A stretch of DNA of 64,000 nt from Taenia hydatigena (lineage: Eukaryota > Platyhelminthes > Cestoda > Cyclophyllidea > Taeniidae). The stretch covers positions 12,211,733 to 12,275,732 of the forward strand of contig JADWOT020000008.1 in the NCBI GenBank assembly GCA_036345935.2, written 5' to 3'. The notes under the pieces are model-generated. The model was not told the DNA's origin, did not search any database, and was given only the letters and a program-made list of their open reading frames with translations. The translations under genes were made by a program, and so were the position numbers. Of this stretch, positions 1-14,207 are shown piece after piece. Positions within the stretch are counted from its first letter, which is position 1. Each line of letters opens with the position of its first letter.

Positions 1-3000
1 CCCCATGACAGCCGAACGATGCAAAGGTTCCCAAGACGACTACAACAATCTAACAGTGACGATCTCCGTCGAGGTGATAGCCAGTCCAAAGCACAGTAGT
101 TGATCCTGCGCAAATGAATCCCATGAAACGCCTGATTGACGCGTGACCCGTCGTGAAATAGAACAAACGACGATTCCTTCCAAACAGTAGAGATGGATCA
201 ATCGTAGCGGCAAATTTTTCTGGCCTACAGCACACTCCTGCCGTAAGTTAGGTGCTGAGAGAGCCTATTTAATGTAACAGGATTCCACGTAAACATTTCA
301 TATTCTTCTTAACCTGGTCCTTTCCTTGAAAGCTCAAAAGTTCTGCTCTATCTTAAACTATCCCACAAAATTTGCCAGTTCTTTTAAGAAGCAGCTTCGA
401 ACTGAAGGCTGATGGTGTGGGGAACAACACGAACATGGTGCATACATGAGCAAACCTAAAAATTGATATAAAAGGCACCAAATCCTGCAAGCTTTCTCAC
501 CAGTTCTTCCATTTTGGACACCTTTGGAGCAGGGTGGCGTCGAAGGACCGTGCCCATGGAGGAGGCACGTAAGCCTTTTGATCTCTCTACTCCAGTGGGG
601 CGCGCCGAACCGGATCCGACAGCGGCGATCACGGTGGGTGTGGTGACAGCGCTGACGTCAGCAGAGTGCAGAATCTCTTGATGCTTGTGCCGGATAACGT
701 GGTAGAATAGACGCCGTGCTACGGCCTGGTTTGCCGCAAGCATCCACTCCTCTATGAGGTGGTGAGCGCGACTGCTTTGCTTTACTACGTAGCCCCGCGG
801 CCAGCCCGCCGACCAGGCTTGGAACCGTCCGACAGATTCTTCATTTTCCTCCAGCTTCTTGGCGTTCGCCTCCACCGGTTCCTTCGAAGAAGTACTGCGT
901 GTAGAGCTAGCAACATTAATGTTGTTAAAACATTTCGAAAGGGCAATTTTTTACACTATTTTTCCCAAATAAAAAAATACCAAGATGATGATAGATTATC
1001 CGCGAGGTAATTTGTCAAAAAAGCGATCTATGCTTCCATTTTAGTAGCCATTTGCCGAATACTCTGGAACGCCTCCTGATGGGGTGGAGTCACGATGAGA
1101 CTAAGGCCATGCGAATGCAACAACTAGGCGACCAAAACTGCCCCGAACCCCCAGCGGTATTCACTGACAGGCTATCGCTAACGCAAAAGCCGCATCCCAT
1201 TGCTTACCTGCGCCCGCTGGAGTCTTGCAATATTGACTGCCGTAGTTGGGAATTTGATAGGAATCAAAATCATGCGCAAAAACACTCGTTCATAGCCGTG
1301 TTGAAAGCCCCATTTCCACAAATAGGCCTTGAGAGTACTCAGTCAGCAAGAAATTCAAAGATGACAGAAACTATTTCATTCTTAACAAATGTAAAGGATC
1401 AGCTTGGCAACGCACAAAAGCAGTCAACGTCCGAATAATAAGTCACACCACTGAAAACCTCCATTTAGCGGACGCTGATCCAATACTGAGGGTTAATACC
1501 GAGTGAAATTGGGATGACGCCAGGTGTCATTGTGATACGACCCGCGAAGCAGATACTGAGATAAACCATACAGTCGAGAGTTTTGTATCTAATCAACTAG
1601 AAAGCCCAATCAAGGTATTGAAACCATAAAAAGGTACTTAGTGCTGTAAAATGCTTACAGAAAATTATTTATATCAGTGAATGAATCATAGAAAGCGCGG
1701 TTCTATCTGTCCTCCGTAACCATATAACAAAAATGTTTTAATTTTACTAACGGGCCAACTCACTATTCTTCGAATCAAAACAATGCACATAGGATGTAAA
1801 TACGCACGAATGAAACCGAAGAAAATGGGTCGCTTTTAGCTTAGTAAACCGAATAGAGAAACGCAACCATATAAACAAGATTAATGACCCTTATCTACGT
1901 TTCAAATTTCCAATTCGACCACAACGAATACAAGCAAAAACGCAAAGTACTTACGGAAATTGCTTGAGCTCCGCTACCTTGGGAATGAGATCGAATTGCA
2001 GCTGAACTTTGTCCAGCAGCAGCGCCCCATTTTCGATTCGCCTTTTTCGCATCTTTTGAGCTAACTACCTCACCCCAAAATGCAAAAAAAAAAACACGAT
2101 TGAATTGGAAGACAAACCTACCGATTATAAAGTTTTCATTCAACAGATACCAATGTCATATGCATTTGACGCCCCGGCTTCATAGTCTAAACCTGGCGTC
2201 ACTCCATATGTGATGTATCCTCGAACACTTTACGACGAATGGTTTCATTAACTCATGTGTTGTACGAAAAATAGATTCGTTTAATTTGGAGATGATTCCA
2301 TTTTACACTTTCGAGTAGCAGTTTTAGTTGAGTTGGCCAGTTCAATAGTGCGAGTATGTAATGGCAAATGAGAGTGATAAAAAGACATCTAATCCGTAGT
2401 AACCAAAGTCCCCTCTCCGCCTGAGATTGCCGAAGCTAATAGGTTGAAAGTGATCTCATTCCGGCATTTCAAATGACTGCTTCCCGGAGGAAGTAAGTAC
2501 TAAAACAAGTGTCTCCTTTTAGAAACACGCATATCGTCACAGTGATGAGAACAGAGTTCATTCAATAGACGTTTGACAAATCACATCCTTGTGGAGGTTT
2601 CCAGAGAACTGATTAACTTCATGCCTTATAAAGCACAAGTAGTGGATGTGAAATGGATGCAACAGCATTGACAGTCACTAATTGAGTAACGTCAACCTTA
2701 TATTTATCTACAAATCTCGTTTTAGCGGAACACCAACGACAGTTTTGCTTAGTACAAACGTTTAATAGAGATTTCGATTAAATGGTACAGATTACAAGAC
2801 TCTAAAAACGCCAATAAAGACAATCATGCGTGCCTTGCAAAACTGACAAGAATAGAACATGTCGGTGCTGATTTACTAAGGGAGCGTTGCGTTTCATGGA
2901 TCGTTGAGAGGGGCACTCACCATGTCGAGGTAGGTGATGGAACGCTTGATGCTGGAGAGTGAGAAGGGTCCCTGAATAGAGATACGAGAGGCGAGACTGT

Positions 3001-6000
3001 CCAACTCCCCATGCGGAGTCTCAAGCAGCGCCGTGGCATCGTCGTAAGAGAGGCGCGCACATGACCGAATCACCGTGCGGCCAAACCACACGTCCAACAC
3101 CTGTGGCAGATAAAAAGAAAAATTAAGCGCAAGAATACAAGTGAATGGGAAGGTTTCGCCTACTATTCCATCTGTTTGAGTGAGTTCCTAAACAGACCTC
3201 GTTAGGATAGTGTGCTGATCAAGTTCATGCAGAGGACGAAAGGTAAGGTTTTAAGTTGAGTTGATTAGCTGAAAGCGTAGGAGAGATGCTTTACTCTGTC
3301 TCTCCAGTGATTTCCGATAGTATGATGGCCTGAACTTGTCGGTGCTCCTAGGCCTAGTCACGGTTCCTATTTGTATTGGTCACTTATATCTGAGGCAAGA
3401 AGAGCTCACCTCTCGGATTTGTTTGTAAGGTGGGTGAGTCAAGGATTTAAGATTGACATCGTGTATTAATGGTGCACTCATGGGGAATCGACTGAGGAGG
3501 AAAACGTCGCTGTTCTCCAGAAGCATTAACGCGTACAATTTTACGAAAGCGGTGCTGCTATACATTGCAAAAAGTAGCAAATAACCTAAACGAAGCAGGC
3601 TGGGATAAAAGGAGAAATGTTTCTCGTGAAGTGAGTCGATTTTGTGGGCCTATGACAATGAATTAGTTTCCCGTAAAGTATCTTTAAGGCCAAAATTCTG
3701 CTTCACCAAATAAGCAGTTCGTAATCCAGTATTTAATGTCTTGAACGAAGTAGGTGAATTGCACCGAGTTGCGCACAGCAGGTTGACGTTAACAGAACAG
3801 AAATAGAATTTATTGCCTCAGCTCAGTTTTCGACCCTCGCCATTTGACTTTCGCAACACTTATTACTATCACTGAACCCTGGAAAATGCATTCGGGATGA
3901 GGCACGATCTAAACTGTTAGCTCCAACAAAGCTCAATCGTGAATCACATCAATCTGTTTTGCCTGAATCCATCGGTATTTATAAATTGCCCTCGTCGGTA
4001 AAAATGTGAAATAGGGTAAAAATCCACTCACATTTCCCTCCTTGTCGACTTTAAAGACGACGGAGAAGGTCAACCGATCGACGCCCGGGTTTAAACTGCA
4101 GAGGCGTTCCGAAAGGATAGCAGGCAGCATCGGGATGACCTAAGGGGGTGGAAGAAGCCACATTAAAAAGAATACAGTCAATAATTTAATAGAAATAACA
4201 ATAAACAAATGCTCGTGAAGCTAAAAGCAACTTCAGCAGTTTATCTACGGACGTAGCTTGGTCAAAGGCTGCAAAAACTAATCAAAATAATTAATTACAG
4301 TTTTCCTTAAAAGATGTAATTTTTACTTGTCTTAAGAAAAGTTGGGCATCAATTCACGATAAGGCAATAAAACTGCAATGACATCATTAGCAGAATTATC
4401 CATTGCCGTATGCAAACAATGTACAAAAGCAGTTATGGGAATAAAAAAGCTGAATGAGCACAGAAAAGGACACCATTGATGCTTCATTTTACTCAGTTGA
4501 CTAAATTCCTGGGATTAGGCAAGATGATAAGTGCTAAAGTGAAGGCGAGAATATGGCCAGCAATTACTAGAGGAACTCGTAAGATGAATTTATGAATATT
4601 TACACAGAAATAAGACATATGAGAACTTGTCCGCCTTTGATTAAAACTTGAACACAAATGAAATAATAGAATACCAGCGCAAAAATGGATTATTAGGAGA
4701 CAATGCCAAACACCAAGGATGATAAAATGGGTATTTCCAGGAGAAGGCTATTCAGATGTTCAAGGAATGGATTGAGTAGAGAAGACGTACGCGTTGGACA
4801 AGATAAATTGAAGTTGTTCGATTTGCCGCCTCTTGATCCAGAGGCGTCATCGGTCGCACAAAGAAAGACACATCAGCAATATGCACACCAACTTCGAAAA
4901 CATCTATAAAGCAGAAAAAATACTACCGTTGGAATTACTCAAAATTTTCGATTAAGCCGTTTTTGCACTAAGCTAAGGCCTTCCACGCATATGAAGTACA
5001 GTGTTTCGCAATACATTCAGTCTACAACATGACAGCTTGCGCGCCACGATCGGAACTTTTGAATATTCTGTGAATACCTCAGAAAGTAAATCAAATGTCA
5101 GCATCCAGACACGATTAACCGAATTCCCATAAATGGGTCACTTCTAAAGCTGCCTAGATCATTTCGTAGGTGAGAATTTTCGAGTTTTGCCTGAGCCTTT
5201 CAACAGACCTCGTACTTGCATCACTTCCGTTCAAGACTGTGAAGGTGGGAGGGTCAGTAACTGGTACGACATGAAAAACATCAACTGATTATTTCTGCTG
5301 CTTCCAGATTATATTGCATGGGTTATCACCTTGAAGTGGAGCATACGAAAAGTGAGCAACAACTTCGGCTCCCGTGCCGAGCACATTACGCTAAAGGTAT
5401 GTCATAGAGCGCTGATTAATCTCCCGCAATGCTTATTAAATGAATCAGCACGTTTGCTACTGAAGTCGCAGGAGCAAATCAACCATCGCTACCTCTCCAT
5501 TTTCTTATCATTCTTATGACACCAAAACTTGCATCACCAAATTGACCAATTCAGCTGATGCCCAAAAATCGTACATCTTATTGTTTTGAACTCAGCCTAT
5601 CTGTTTACGGCATGATTTAAAGCAACCGGTCACTACAAACTGATAAAGAACACATGTCGCCTATATGTGACGGTGGTGATACGCATCAAAAGTGTGGATC
5701 CCCAAGCTGGTACGACAGATGCAGAATGTTATTCGGCGACGAATGAGAAAAAAGCGACACTAAGGCTATTTTAGAGAAGGAAAAACGCGACTATCAGTTG
5801 ACCTGCTTACTGCAAAGCTGGTGGTGTACCGCAAATGTTTGGGACCTGATCTACGGGCAGTAGGGGATTTTTAAAGCACAGGAGTAATGACAAACATTTA
5901 GAGAAGTTGTGCATTCTTCCTCAGAATAAACGTCACTATTAGGCAAGATTTTTTTAATTTTGCTCATACTTCGTAATCTGCGTGTCTCAGCAGATTGTTT

Positions 6001-9000
6001 TTTTCACCCTTGCACCACGCATCCCTAGACAAGAAGGCGCTCAATTAATGCCAGGCATGTTCTATGCTTTTTGAATGAGCCTTCACAGCCTCAAAACCTA
6101 CCTTTACTGACTACTTTGATTAACGTTGCAGCACACAACGATAGCAATTCTAACAAAAGCGAAGGAGTTGCCAATGCGATCGTCCGTCGGTGCGAAGGGG
6201 CCTAGGTTTTTTTAATCCAAAGCATTGAGTCCCCCACTAATGAACAACGCGGCTCTGCTGCCTGACCAGTCTTGCATACTTTACGTTAATTCTCGCCAAA
6301 TTAGATTACTTAATGAAGTAATAAAACTCTTTGTTCTGATTTTATAATTAATCATGCAAAGGTCTTAGTCTCCACCATTCGCCGTCACCATCTTAATGAC
6401 GTGGCGTTCTGCTCACGCCACCTCTGTAAGAATAGCTTTCCAGTCCTACTTTTCGCTGATAATAAGCCAACTTTCAGCTCGAAATGCCCTATTACCTTTT
6501 CGAAGATGATTTGAACGCCGCAAATAGCACCGTCAACTAAATAGTACTTTGTCAGTAATACACCGATACGAGATGTCGCCTCGACAGGGAGTTACCTCTC
6601 GTGGACATCTTAACGTGAAGAGCATCGTCGAGGTCTTTGGCCGTAGAGGGATCCACAGAGACGACGCAGTGCGAGCGGAAGTCCCTTCTACGCAAGTACT
6701 CGTAGTTAGGGATCTGAAATTCCTCCTCAGAGGCTGGTAGGCCCTTCAACATCTTGCAAGAGGAGAGGTAAGAGAGAGTACAATAAAAATGTCATTAGAA
6801 AAGGCGATTTAGAAGGACAATACCTGAACAACTCAGAGAGAATTGTTTAAGAAATTTGGGGTCATCAATAGGAAAGATTTGGAGATTTGAGCAATGGGTT
6901 CAACACCTCTCCGAACTAAGTATTTCAAAAAATTAAGAATGAAGTTAGGTCTCCACAAATTCCTCTTATGCAATGCTAGGTCAATGAGATAAAAAGAATG
7001 CTTAGCTTCTTATTGCCCTCCACTAAGTAAACGCAATTTCATAGGGAATTTAGCGAAGGTAACCTTGTACTCGTTAGTGGAGAAGAAATCTGAAGGACAA
7101 GAATGATAGAAGTAATGAAAAGGTGACGCCTTGTTATTACGTGGATTTCTGAATTAGGCTTTGCCCTAGGTATTGGTGTGCACTTTTAGCTTCCAACAAA
7201 AGTGGGCCATCTATTTGCGCAGTTCTGTCCCACGGCAAAACCTGATGGTGTAGCATTCATAGTAAGACTAACCTTAAGTCAAACAGTTTCATAACTTCAT
7301 TCGGCGACTGGTACTGAAGCAGATCCCAAAAAATAAAGCGCGAATTTTAGCCTATTCATGGTTTTAAATTGAACAATAAAAGTAATTTTGAGTGATGATG
7401 AAGGGTCAATTTTTAGCAGTACTTAAGGGAATTGGGAAAGGCTGAAAGGTGCATACGTCCTCAGTGAACTCATCCTCATAGATGCCGTGCGATAAAAGAA
7501 TTTCTTGTGTGGCCGGTTCAATCTCTCGAGGATCGCCGATTTGTCCACAGAGGGTCCTGAAATGGAAGAGGGAGAAAGGACAAAGCGATGTCAAAGCTAT
7601 GCTAGACAAAGAGTAATGAGTTAGTAGCGGAAGAAAAAGCCTACCCCTTGGGATAGGGTGAGGTGGATGGCCAATCCTGGATTTTGCAGATGTACCGAAC
7701 CCCCTCTGCTTTTTGAGGGTTCTCCCAAAGATCTGTCAAGCGAAAAAGAACGAGAATAAGGAAGCACTGATTTTATATAAGACGCCTCTTTTCACCCTAC
7801 TCAAATAGCGGCGAACTTCTACATGTATGGACCTTATTTTGTCTTGACAAAGCTATTAAAATGAAAATATGACGTTCGAGTTTTCCTTTTTCCACTGCAA
7901 CACATGGAAAAACAGAACTTGAAACTATGCTTTTGGGGTGTCGATACGAAACCCAGTTTTGGCAAATTGACGCCAGGAATCGTGAAGAACCATGCAGACA
8001 ATAATGTAGTGGCAAAGAAGCCCTTCTTGTGGGGTCATGCTATAGGCCATTGTTCTCGAGGCAAAGCACAATTTCCACATCACAGCAATAATGAGTGTTC
8101 ATCCATGGGGTGAGAAAAGTAAAGAAACGAAACATCAAATACTTTCAAGTGCAATAGTACCCGTTACAGTCGAAAAAACCGAACTTCTCAAAAAAATAGG
8201 AATGGAAAAGAAGACATGGGATCTAATAACACCAACAGTACGATCAGGCAAACTCTAAAAAACTTGTGCCTTAAGTATAAAACAAAAAAATAGCTAGACC
8301 TTCAGGAACAGATGAAGGAATCAGCTTGATTCTAGGGCAATGGACCCTCTCAGGCAAAAAGAAGCAGTTGACACTAGGTACCGCCATGGGTAAACCGTCG
8401 CGTCCCTCTACCACACCCTGGCGAGGTCGAGTAAATTCGTCTAGGCTTTCAGCCTCCACGAACGCCGAGGGCAGGAGGAGAGCAGACTCGAAGATCAGAC
8501 TGCCGACAAGACGCCGACTGGCAGAATCCTCAGCCAGCACACCCACTACCCGACCGGTGCGCAGCAGATACCGACTGGGCAGTGGCGACAAGGGCTTCTG
8601 CTCTTGTAGTGCCAGGGCGGCTGAGGCTCCCGGAAAGAGGCGAGGCATGAGGAGGGGCGAGGTCTGTAACACCTCACGGACGGTGGGATAGGAACCTTCG
8701 CCGCCACCGTTGGCAGCCGCGGTCGAACCCCGCCATCCAGGATCACTTTCCATGGTCAGTTGAAAGTGAGGTGTGGTGGTGGGATTGCTGTTGACAGTGG
8801 AAGAGGAGGGCTCAAGGTCATCGTCGGACTCATCAAGGAATTCTTCCTCTGCTTCAGCGGGAATAATTTGAGATGACGTTCGACTGGAACGATCTTCATG
8901 ATCCTCTAGAAAGGCGCGAACCTATTAAGCGTTAAAATAAAAATTTGATAGAACTGTACCAAGAATTGAATTTGGTAGACTACATTTAACGTTATTACGT

Positions 9001-12000
9001 CCTATCACGGGCATGAGTGTCACAATCATGCCTGAATACCCCTACTAAGGTTTGATAGATAGAAGAAACAGGTGCAGTAGAAAAGGAGAACCTACAAAAC
9101 CATGCCCAAGAATCGGATAAATCTCTTTAAGGACAGCGAATTTTAAAGCATAGCTTATGAGCAAAATCGGACTGGGCAAAATTTTCATCCCGCGAGTGAG
9201 ACCCTCAAGAGTTCCCATTAGAGATGATTTAAATGCGTACATAATGCCACCCAAACAGTTTGCCACAACTTCGATTCTTAAGCAAATGGTGAGCTAAAAA
9301 CCAAGTCAATAATTTAGGGGATGAAGGCATTTATTCGAGACGTTGGTGGAGTGGGTTGTAAAATAGATCTGACATCGCTTCGATAGGTAGGGCATCTCTT
9401 TGCTACCGCAGGGACCACTCATTCCTTTCCCTAAACGGAAAAGGAATTTAAAAAGATTTACACACAATTTTAGTCGCTCGGGATCCTCAATAGGTGTGTA
9501 CTGACGGACAGCTCCGAAATAAGTGCATAAAAGCTTCATTTTGCCCTTCCCAGTTATAGGAAGGCTTACAGAGAAAGCAGACATTTTTGAATGACTAAAT
9601 GTGGCAATTTCGAAACGAATTCTTTCGAATTGTTTACTAATGTGATGCTATGAATTATTAAAAATAACTTTACGTCTTAAAAAACTAGTGTAAAGCGATC
9701 AATAGTGTGATTTGACATTTAAAAAACTACAGACCTTCGTGAACCCAATTTAAAGAAAAATCCAGATCCTCCTCTACTTGACAGGTTTAATCAACGTCTT
9801 GCCTCTAGAAGTTATGCGATTAGGTGATGCCAAAAAGTGGTAGTGACCTGGTTATGTACTCCCTCCAATCCGCGAAACTCTCATGCGTGCTGCGTTGCAT
9901 TCTATAAGAATGAGAACAGCACTTTCCTCCAACTAACTGCTCAATCCTGGCCGTTCCAAGAGAATTCAGTTTTACACAGCGGGCTGCATCGACCATGTGG
10001 GCCTAAGGCGTAAACCTTTGACCTTTAATAAATAAATTCATGGTGAATAACTTCACCTGCAATTCATCACACACGTGAACATGGCCAACAATTATCTTCC
10101 AAGCAGTATTGAACGAATCTGCTTGTTTGGGACAACCAACGATACGCTAGGTAGTGCAACGAACGTCTCAATAAAATAACATTTACACAATGGAGCAAAA
10201 TCCACTTCCCATCACGAATCCGCCAGTCAGTCAGCCAGACAGGCGGTTGACAAACAACAATGAAATGTATGTCGTATTCTATAACATACGCAAAAGAAGT
10301 GAAGTGCAAACTGACACTCTCAAGTCCGCTGCCGCCTATTAGTGCACGTCATGAACAACCCACTTGGTCAGTTTTCACGACTTCGCCTTCCCAGGTGATG
10401 CAGTTCTCAATGATTTTTTTCATCTCCCACTAAGTTGAGCATCGTTTAAGGTTGATCTGGGTAAACTAATCCCCTATTATTTTCATACTTAATGACACAC
10501 CATTTCTACTTGCTAGGGCTGAATAGTTCAGCTTGGCTCGTAGAGCAGAAGAACTCGAGCCACACTAATCAAGTTTGTTTTAATGGCATAGCATGAAATG
10601 GGGATTCAACTTGAGAGGAAGACATGAAGGCACAAGGAGATCCTTACCGTTAACGTCCCTAAAAACAGTTTAGTTTACATAAAATTTAGTCGTGAAAACA
10701 ATTGATTGCCAACAGCGACAAAATATTTGAGGTCAAAGATCAAAAGGTTTACCCGCCATTGTTCGGGTCTGTTCAACTTCACAGCGACAATATCGTTGGG
10801 CAGGGCTCGGTTCAAGGCTTTCGCAAAGATGAGGATTCGATTCCCATCAGAAGGATTGACCACGTAGGCTGAGTTCTCCGAGGTGTAGCACAGTCGACCC
10901 TTTGGAGGTGGAAAGGAAATGAGAATTTAGAGCAGCGTTTCATAGTCTGGGACAATTTTGCATGAAATTTTTCGGTGCCGAAACGTCCATTTTCTGGAAA
11001 GTCTTAGGTAACGAAATTCAGTTACAAAGAAAGGGCTGCTTCAAAGACGCAGTATCAGGTGAGAAAGTTAAATCAAATAGAGACAGCAATCTGTGGAACC
11101 AGAGGCCCAGACACTTGCACGTATGCTCCTCTACCACGTACAATCAAATACAGTACTCACTAATCTTCCGTACAGCGTCTTTGGCTGTTCATTAGTTGTC
11201 GTCACTCAGTTCATTCGTCGTGATCGTGATCACAGACCTAGAACATTGTGTATCCGCTACCCCCAGGACAAGCTAGATTAGACTTCCGGTTTACTCCTAA
11301 GAAATTATTTAAGGTTCAACATTTCGCCGTCCACTTTACCATATCTACGAAGCCTAAAGCAAAATGTGACTTCGGCTGGCCGATCAGACAGAATAATAAG
11401 CGCCCGAAATAGGGAGATAACTTTGCCTAATGGTATAAACAATACTAAGACTTTTTTATTTAGATCATAACTGAAAGAAAATGCGGGCGTAAGAAAGATG
11501 CCTCTCCAGCGATAGCTGATTCAATGAGCGCAAAACACACTCATCCAGTTGTCGTACACTATTCCTCTATTCCAAAGGTGAAAGATCGTTACACTGACAT
11601 GACTTGACACCTATTTTGATAATGGATCTAGCCGCCTTCGCTACGGCTGCTTTAGTTTATTAGTAAACATCGCATTGTCCCCATCTCTGATCCCCAACAA
11701 AATCAGACAATTTTTAAGACTAAAACAACCTATCGGGGCTGGCGTCGGCCTTATCGACTGAAAACACCCAAGAATGCGAGACCAAAAAGCGCATGTGAGA
11801 GCGGAAAAGGTGAAAATACCTCAACAAGAAGATCGGTATTGAGCATACGATTGATGAAGGGTCGCGGCCAGTAGGAATCGTAACTTCGAAATGACCCCTA
11901 CAAGATGCAACGTATGCGTGCACGACGGAGTAACAAATCGAATAAGCAAAAGAGATAAGGAGGAAAGGGCTTTGACCTTACCGCGGACTTGAAGCGAGTA

Positions 12001-12098
12001 ATACTCACGAGGCATCGCTTATGCATGAGGCACTTTAAGCGGGCCACCGGTTCAACCCGCATTTGGCAACTAAATAACGCGAAAAAGTCGTCAAACAC
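1..12098 (-). CDS. DIS3L2: DIS3L2-like 3'-5' exoribonuclease, copy B (3' end beyond left edge)
   Basis: Processive RNase II-family exoribonuclease of cytoplasmic, typically 3'-uridylated RNA (family knowledge). No PIN domain is seen, which separates it from DIS3. Exons read on the minus strand: 11897-11820, 10899-10753 (cold-shock domain 1), 8921-8300 (acidic/Ser linker plus cold-shock domain 2, motif GRVVGVL), 7732-7645, 7556-7457, 6752-6596, 4903-4791, 4139-4032, 3100-2921, 2064-1955 and about 906-480. The RNB catalytic cluster [12 protein letters not shown] lies at about residues 405-420 with all four Asp present, followed by [34 protein letters not shown] and [10 protein letters not shown]. 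The RNB end (THFTSPIRR) and S1 domain are not in the window and should lie to the left. A first exon at 12098-12009, ending in CTC|gtgagt in the right phase, is tentative. B has no counterpart of the A exon after CSD1, and carries extra sequence before LRRHPAP. Confidence 0.88.
9960..10560 (+). repeat. Dispersed repeat, copy 1 (in a DIS3L2-B intron)
   Basis: About 440 bp (9960-10400) recur almost base for base at 18711-19150. Similarity resumes after a gap with the 'gttgatctggg...cccctattatttt' block and a 'ggctcgtagag' motif near 10,540. Both copies keep an identical 80-codon minus-strand ORF (10067-10309 here), but its sequence suggests no protein family, so it probably just reflects recent copying. 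The repeat lies in the intron between the CSD1 and CSD2 exons. No clear terminal inverted repeats or coding transposase were seen. Confidence 0.8.
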
Positions 12099-14207
12099 AC
12101 AAATTAGGATATCTTTTGAACAGCGTTTCGAACCTCATCATTGCTAACATATTTCACGCTTCGATATTCAGCTACTGCTAGTTGTGATTTTGTGCATTAA
12201 ACTAATTTGTCGGTTCAGTAAAATCAGTGCTGATTTGCCAAAGAACGAACAACACGGAACTGGAATCGGCTCAGCAGTAAAATAAGATTTAACACCCAGA
12301 AAGAAAATTTGGCCTCATCAAAATGACGTTTAAAGCGAACTGCAAGACAAATTCATCGGCGGATGAGTATCGAGCAAACGGACCAAACAACTCCACTTCA
12401 AGCAAAATTTGCGCCAGAAGTTGACTAACGATAGCGAGCGAAAATAATCCGCATAGAGAACTGGCTCCAATATTTATTACAATTAAGTGTTCGTCCTGGA
12501 ACATAACGAGAAAAGTGGATTGGATGTAAAATCGTACAGGCACACAACAAGAAAGAAGGAGGATGGGGGTGGAGGAGAAGAGAAATGGGAGAAATGTAAA
12601 AGGGTGGATGGCGATAGCCTTGGAAAGAACAAAAGACCCAAAGGAAAGGACCCTGACGTTTGCTGATGTTGTTATTGCTGCTACCCTTTTTTGCCGCTCT
12701 ACGACGCGTAGGTTTCACAGAGGGAGCAAGTGGGGCGTAGCATCGTCACCTGCGGGAAGAGAAGGACCAGAGCCTGAGAAAATGTGATTAATGGGAGGGA
12801 AGAGTTCGAAAATAAGAGGTCAACTCAAGTCCTTTTGTGGAACAAAATTTTGAGCCTCCTTGTAAGACCCCGTGAAAATACAGTCATCCGATGCTGCACT
12901 TAAGCTCGAGAACATCCAAGCCTACGAATTGTAAGGTGAATTAGGTATCCGGCTGATCTACCCAGATCGCCCCTTGTTGCCGCTTCCCATTACATCAATT
13001 AGTATCACAGCCAGGCTTGCCTCATGAACAAAGCCCCACCATTATTTGCTTTCAGTGCTGACGATTCTTCATATTACCACTTCCCCTTCCATTCTTAGGT
13101 TGAATACCGTCTCGAGCTCTTTAGATGCCCCTCAATGGCTTGCCGATTGACTCTGTTAGTGGGGTAATTTTATTCATCTTGGCATTTCAGTATTCCTTTT
13201 TAGCTAAACGCATCAGAAGACATTTTACATTCATTGCCTGTCCGACTGTCCCCTACATTAAATTCAGCAAAGTGCGACACAAATTTAGAATAAATGTTTA
13301 AATTTCCGTTATTCTAGAGAAATTAATAAATGCCTCAGATTGCTCATGGTTCATAGATTATCCGATATTTTAAATTCACAAAGAAAGTAATCAATTGAAC
13401 GGGGAAGACAGTGACAGCATCAAAATCAACTCACCTTGAGGAAGACAGTTAATGGTTCTGCCCCCTTTTTGCTGGAATGTTGAAGCCTTAGCTTGTTAAC
13501 TAAACGACGCGGCTTTTAAATGTCGGTAAATATGCGCATCCGGAAGCAAGCAGGAAAAAACGAAAACAAACAGTGTCCGATCTAGAGGTAAGCCTTCCCT
13601 GCTGTTGATCTGCATTACCCAAATTGATGCAGACGTTTAGGACAAATTTTTCAGCTCTTCTTTGAATGCCCCAAATCTCTGGTAACGAGCCAGCACAGGT
13701 CCAATTCAAACTTGACGGATTGGTGTCTCTGTATTCGCCTAAAACACATGGGCTCTCTTGGCAGAAGGTTTACGTTGAGTCAACAACGCTTCCTCCGAAG
13801 TTGCTTCTCGAACAACCCGCACGACTTTCATGAATAACTTTCAAAATTGCTTGGCTTTTCCTCCCCTTCTCAGTATTGCGTCAAATTATACTTAGACGAC
13901 ACCGATTTCTAATGGTAAATTTCATTTAAAAAACAGTGACGATGTGAATCGTACTTAAAATTAGCTGGCATGATAGTAAGTTAACTCAAATTGATATTGC
14001 TAATGAAATGGTATTTCACCGAGCAAACAGGTTCCACAGTCTTCCCAAGCTTTGACCATCACTTTGGCCCTTCGTCTATTTCATCCATATTGACAGCTTG
14101 CCAGACCCTCTGCGCACTCTCGCCATAACGCCTTTAGAAAAGATTATTAAGCTACAGCGAATTCAAAAAACTAGTCACTCGAATAAACAGAGGGCGAAGC
14201 CTAAAAT
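12099..14207. other. Intergenic spacer between the two DIS3L2 copies
   Basis: This 2.1-kb stretch separates the stop of DIS3L2-A from the tentative start of DIS3L2-B and should hold the B promoter and the A 3' UTR. A polypurine run rich in GGA/GAA lies at about 12,546-12,606. An open stretch ending in CTCAAG|gtgagt on the minus strand near 13,437 looks like a splice donor and could end a 5' non-coding or coding exon of B, but no homology supports it. No other gene was recognised. Confidence 0.5.

Noticed and set aside
50..235. 61-residue minus ORF as the next DIS3L2-B exon
   Set aside because: Does not match the expected RNB end (THFTSPIRR) or S1 region and has no clear acceptor.
8326..8691. 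121-residue plus-strand ORF
   Set aside because: Antisense shadow of the large DIS3L2-B exon (8921-8300), whose minus-strand frame is supported by homology; composition is Arg/Ser-rich noise.
10067..10309. 80-residue minus ORF found identically at 18,815-19,057
   Set aside because: Identity is explained by the dispersed repeat. The sequence resembles no transposase or other family and has no start or splice support.
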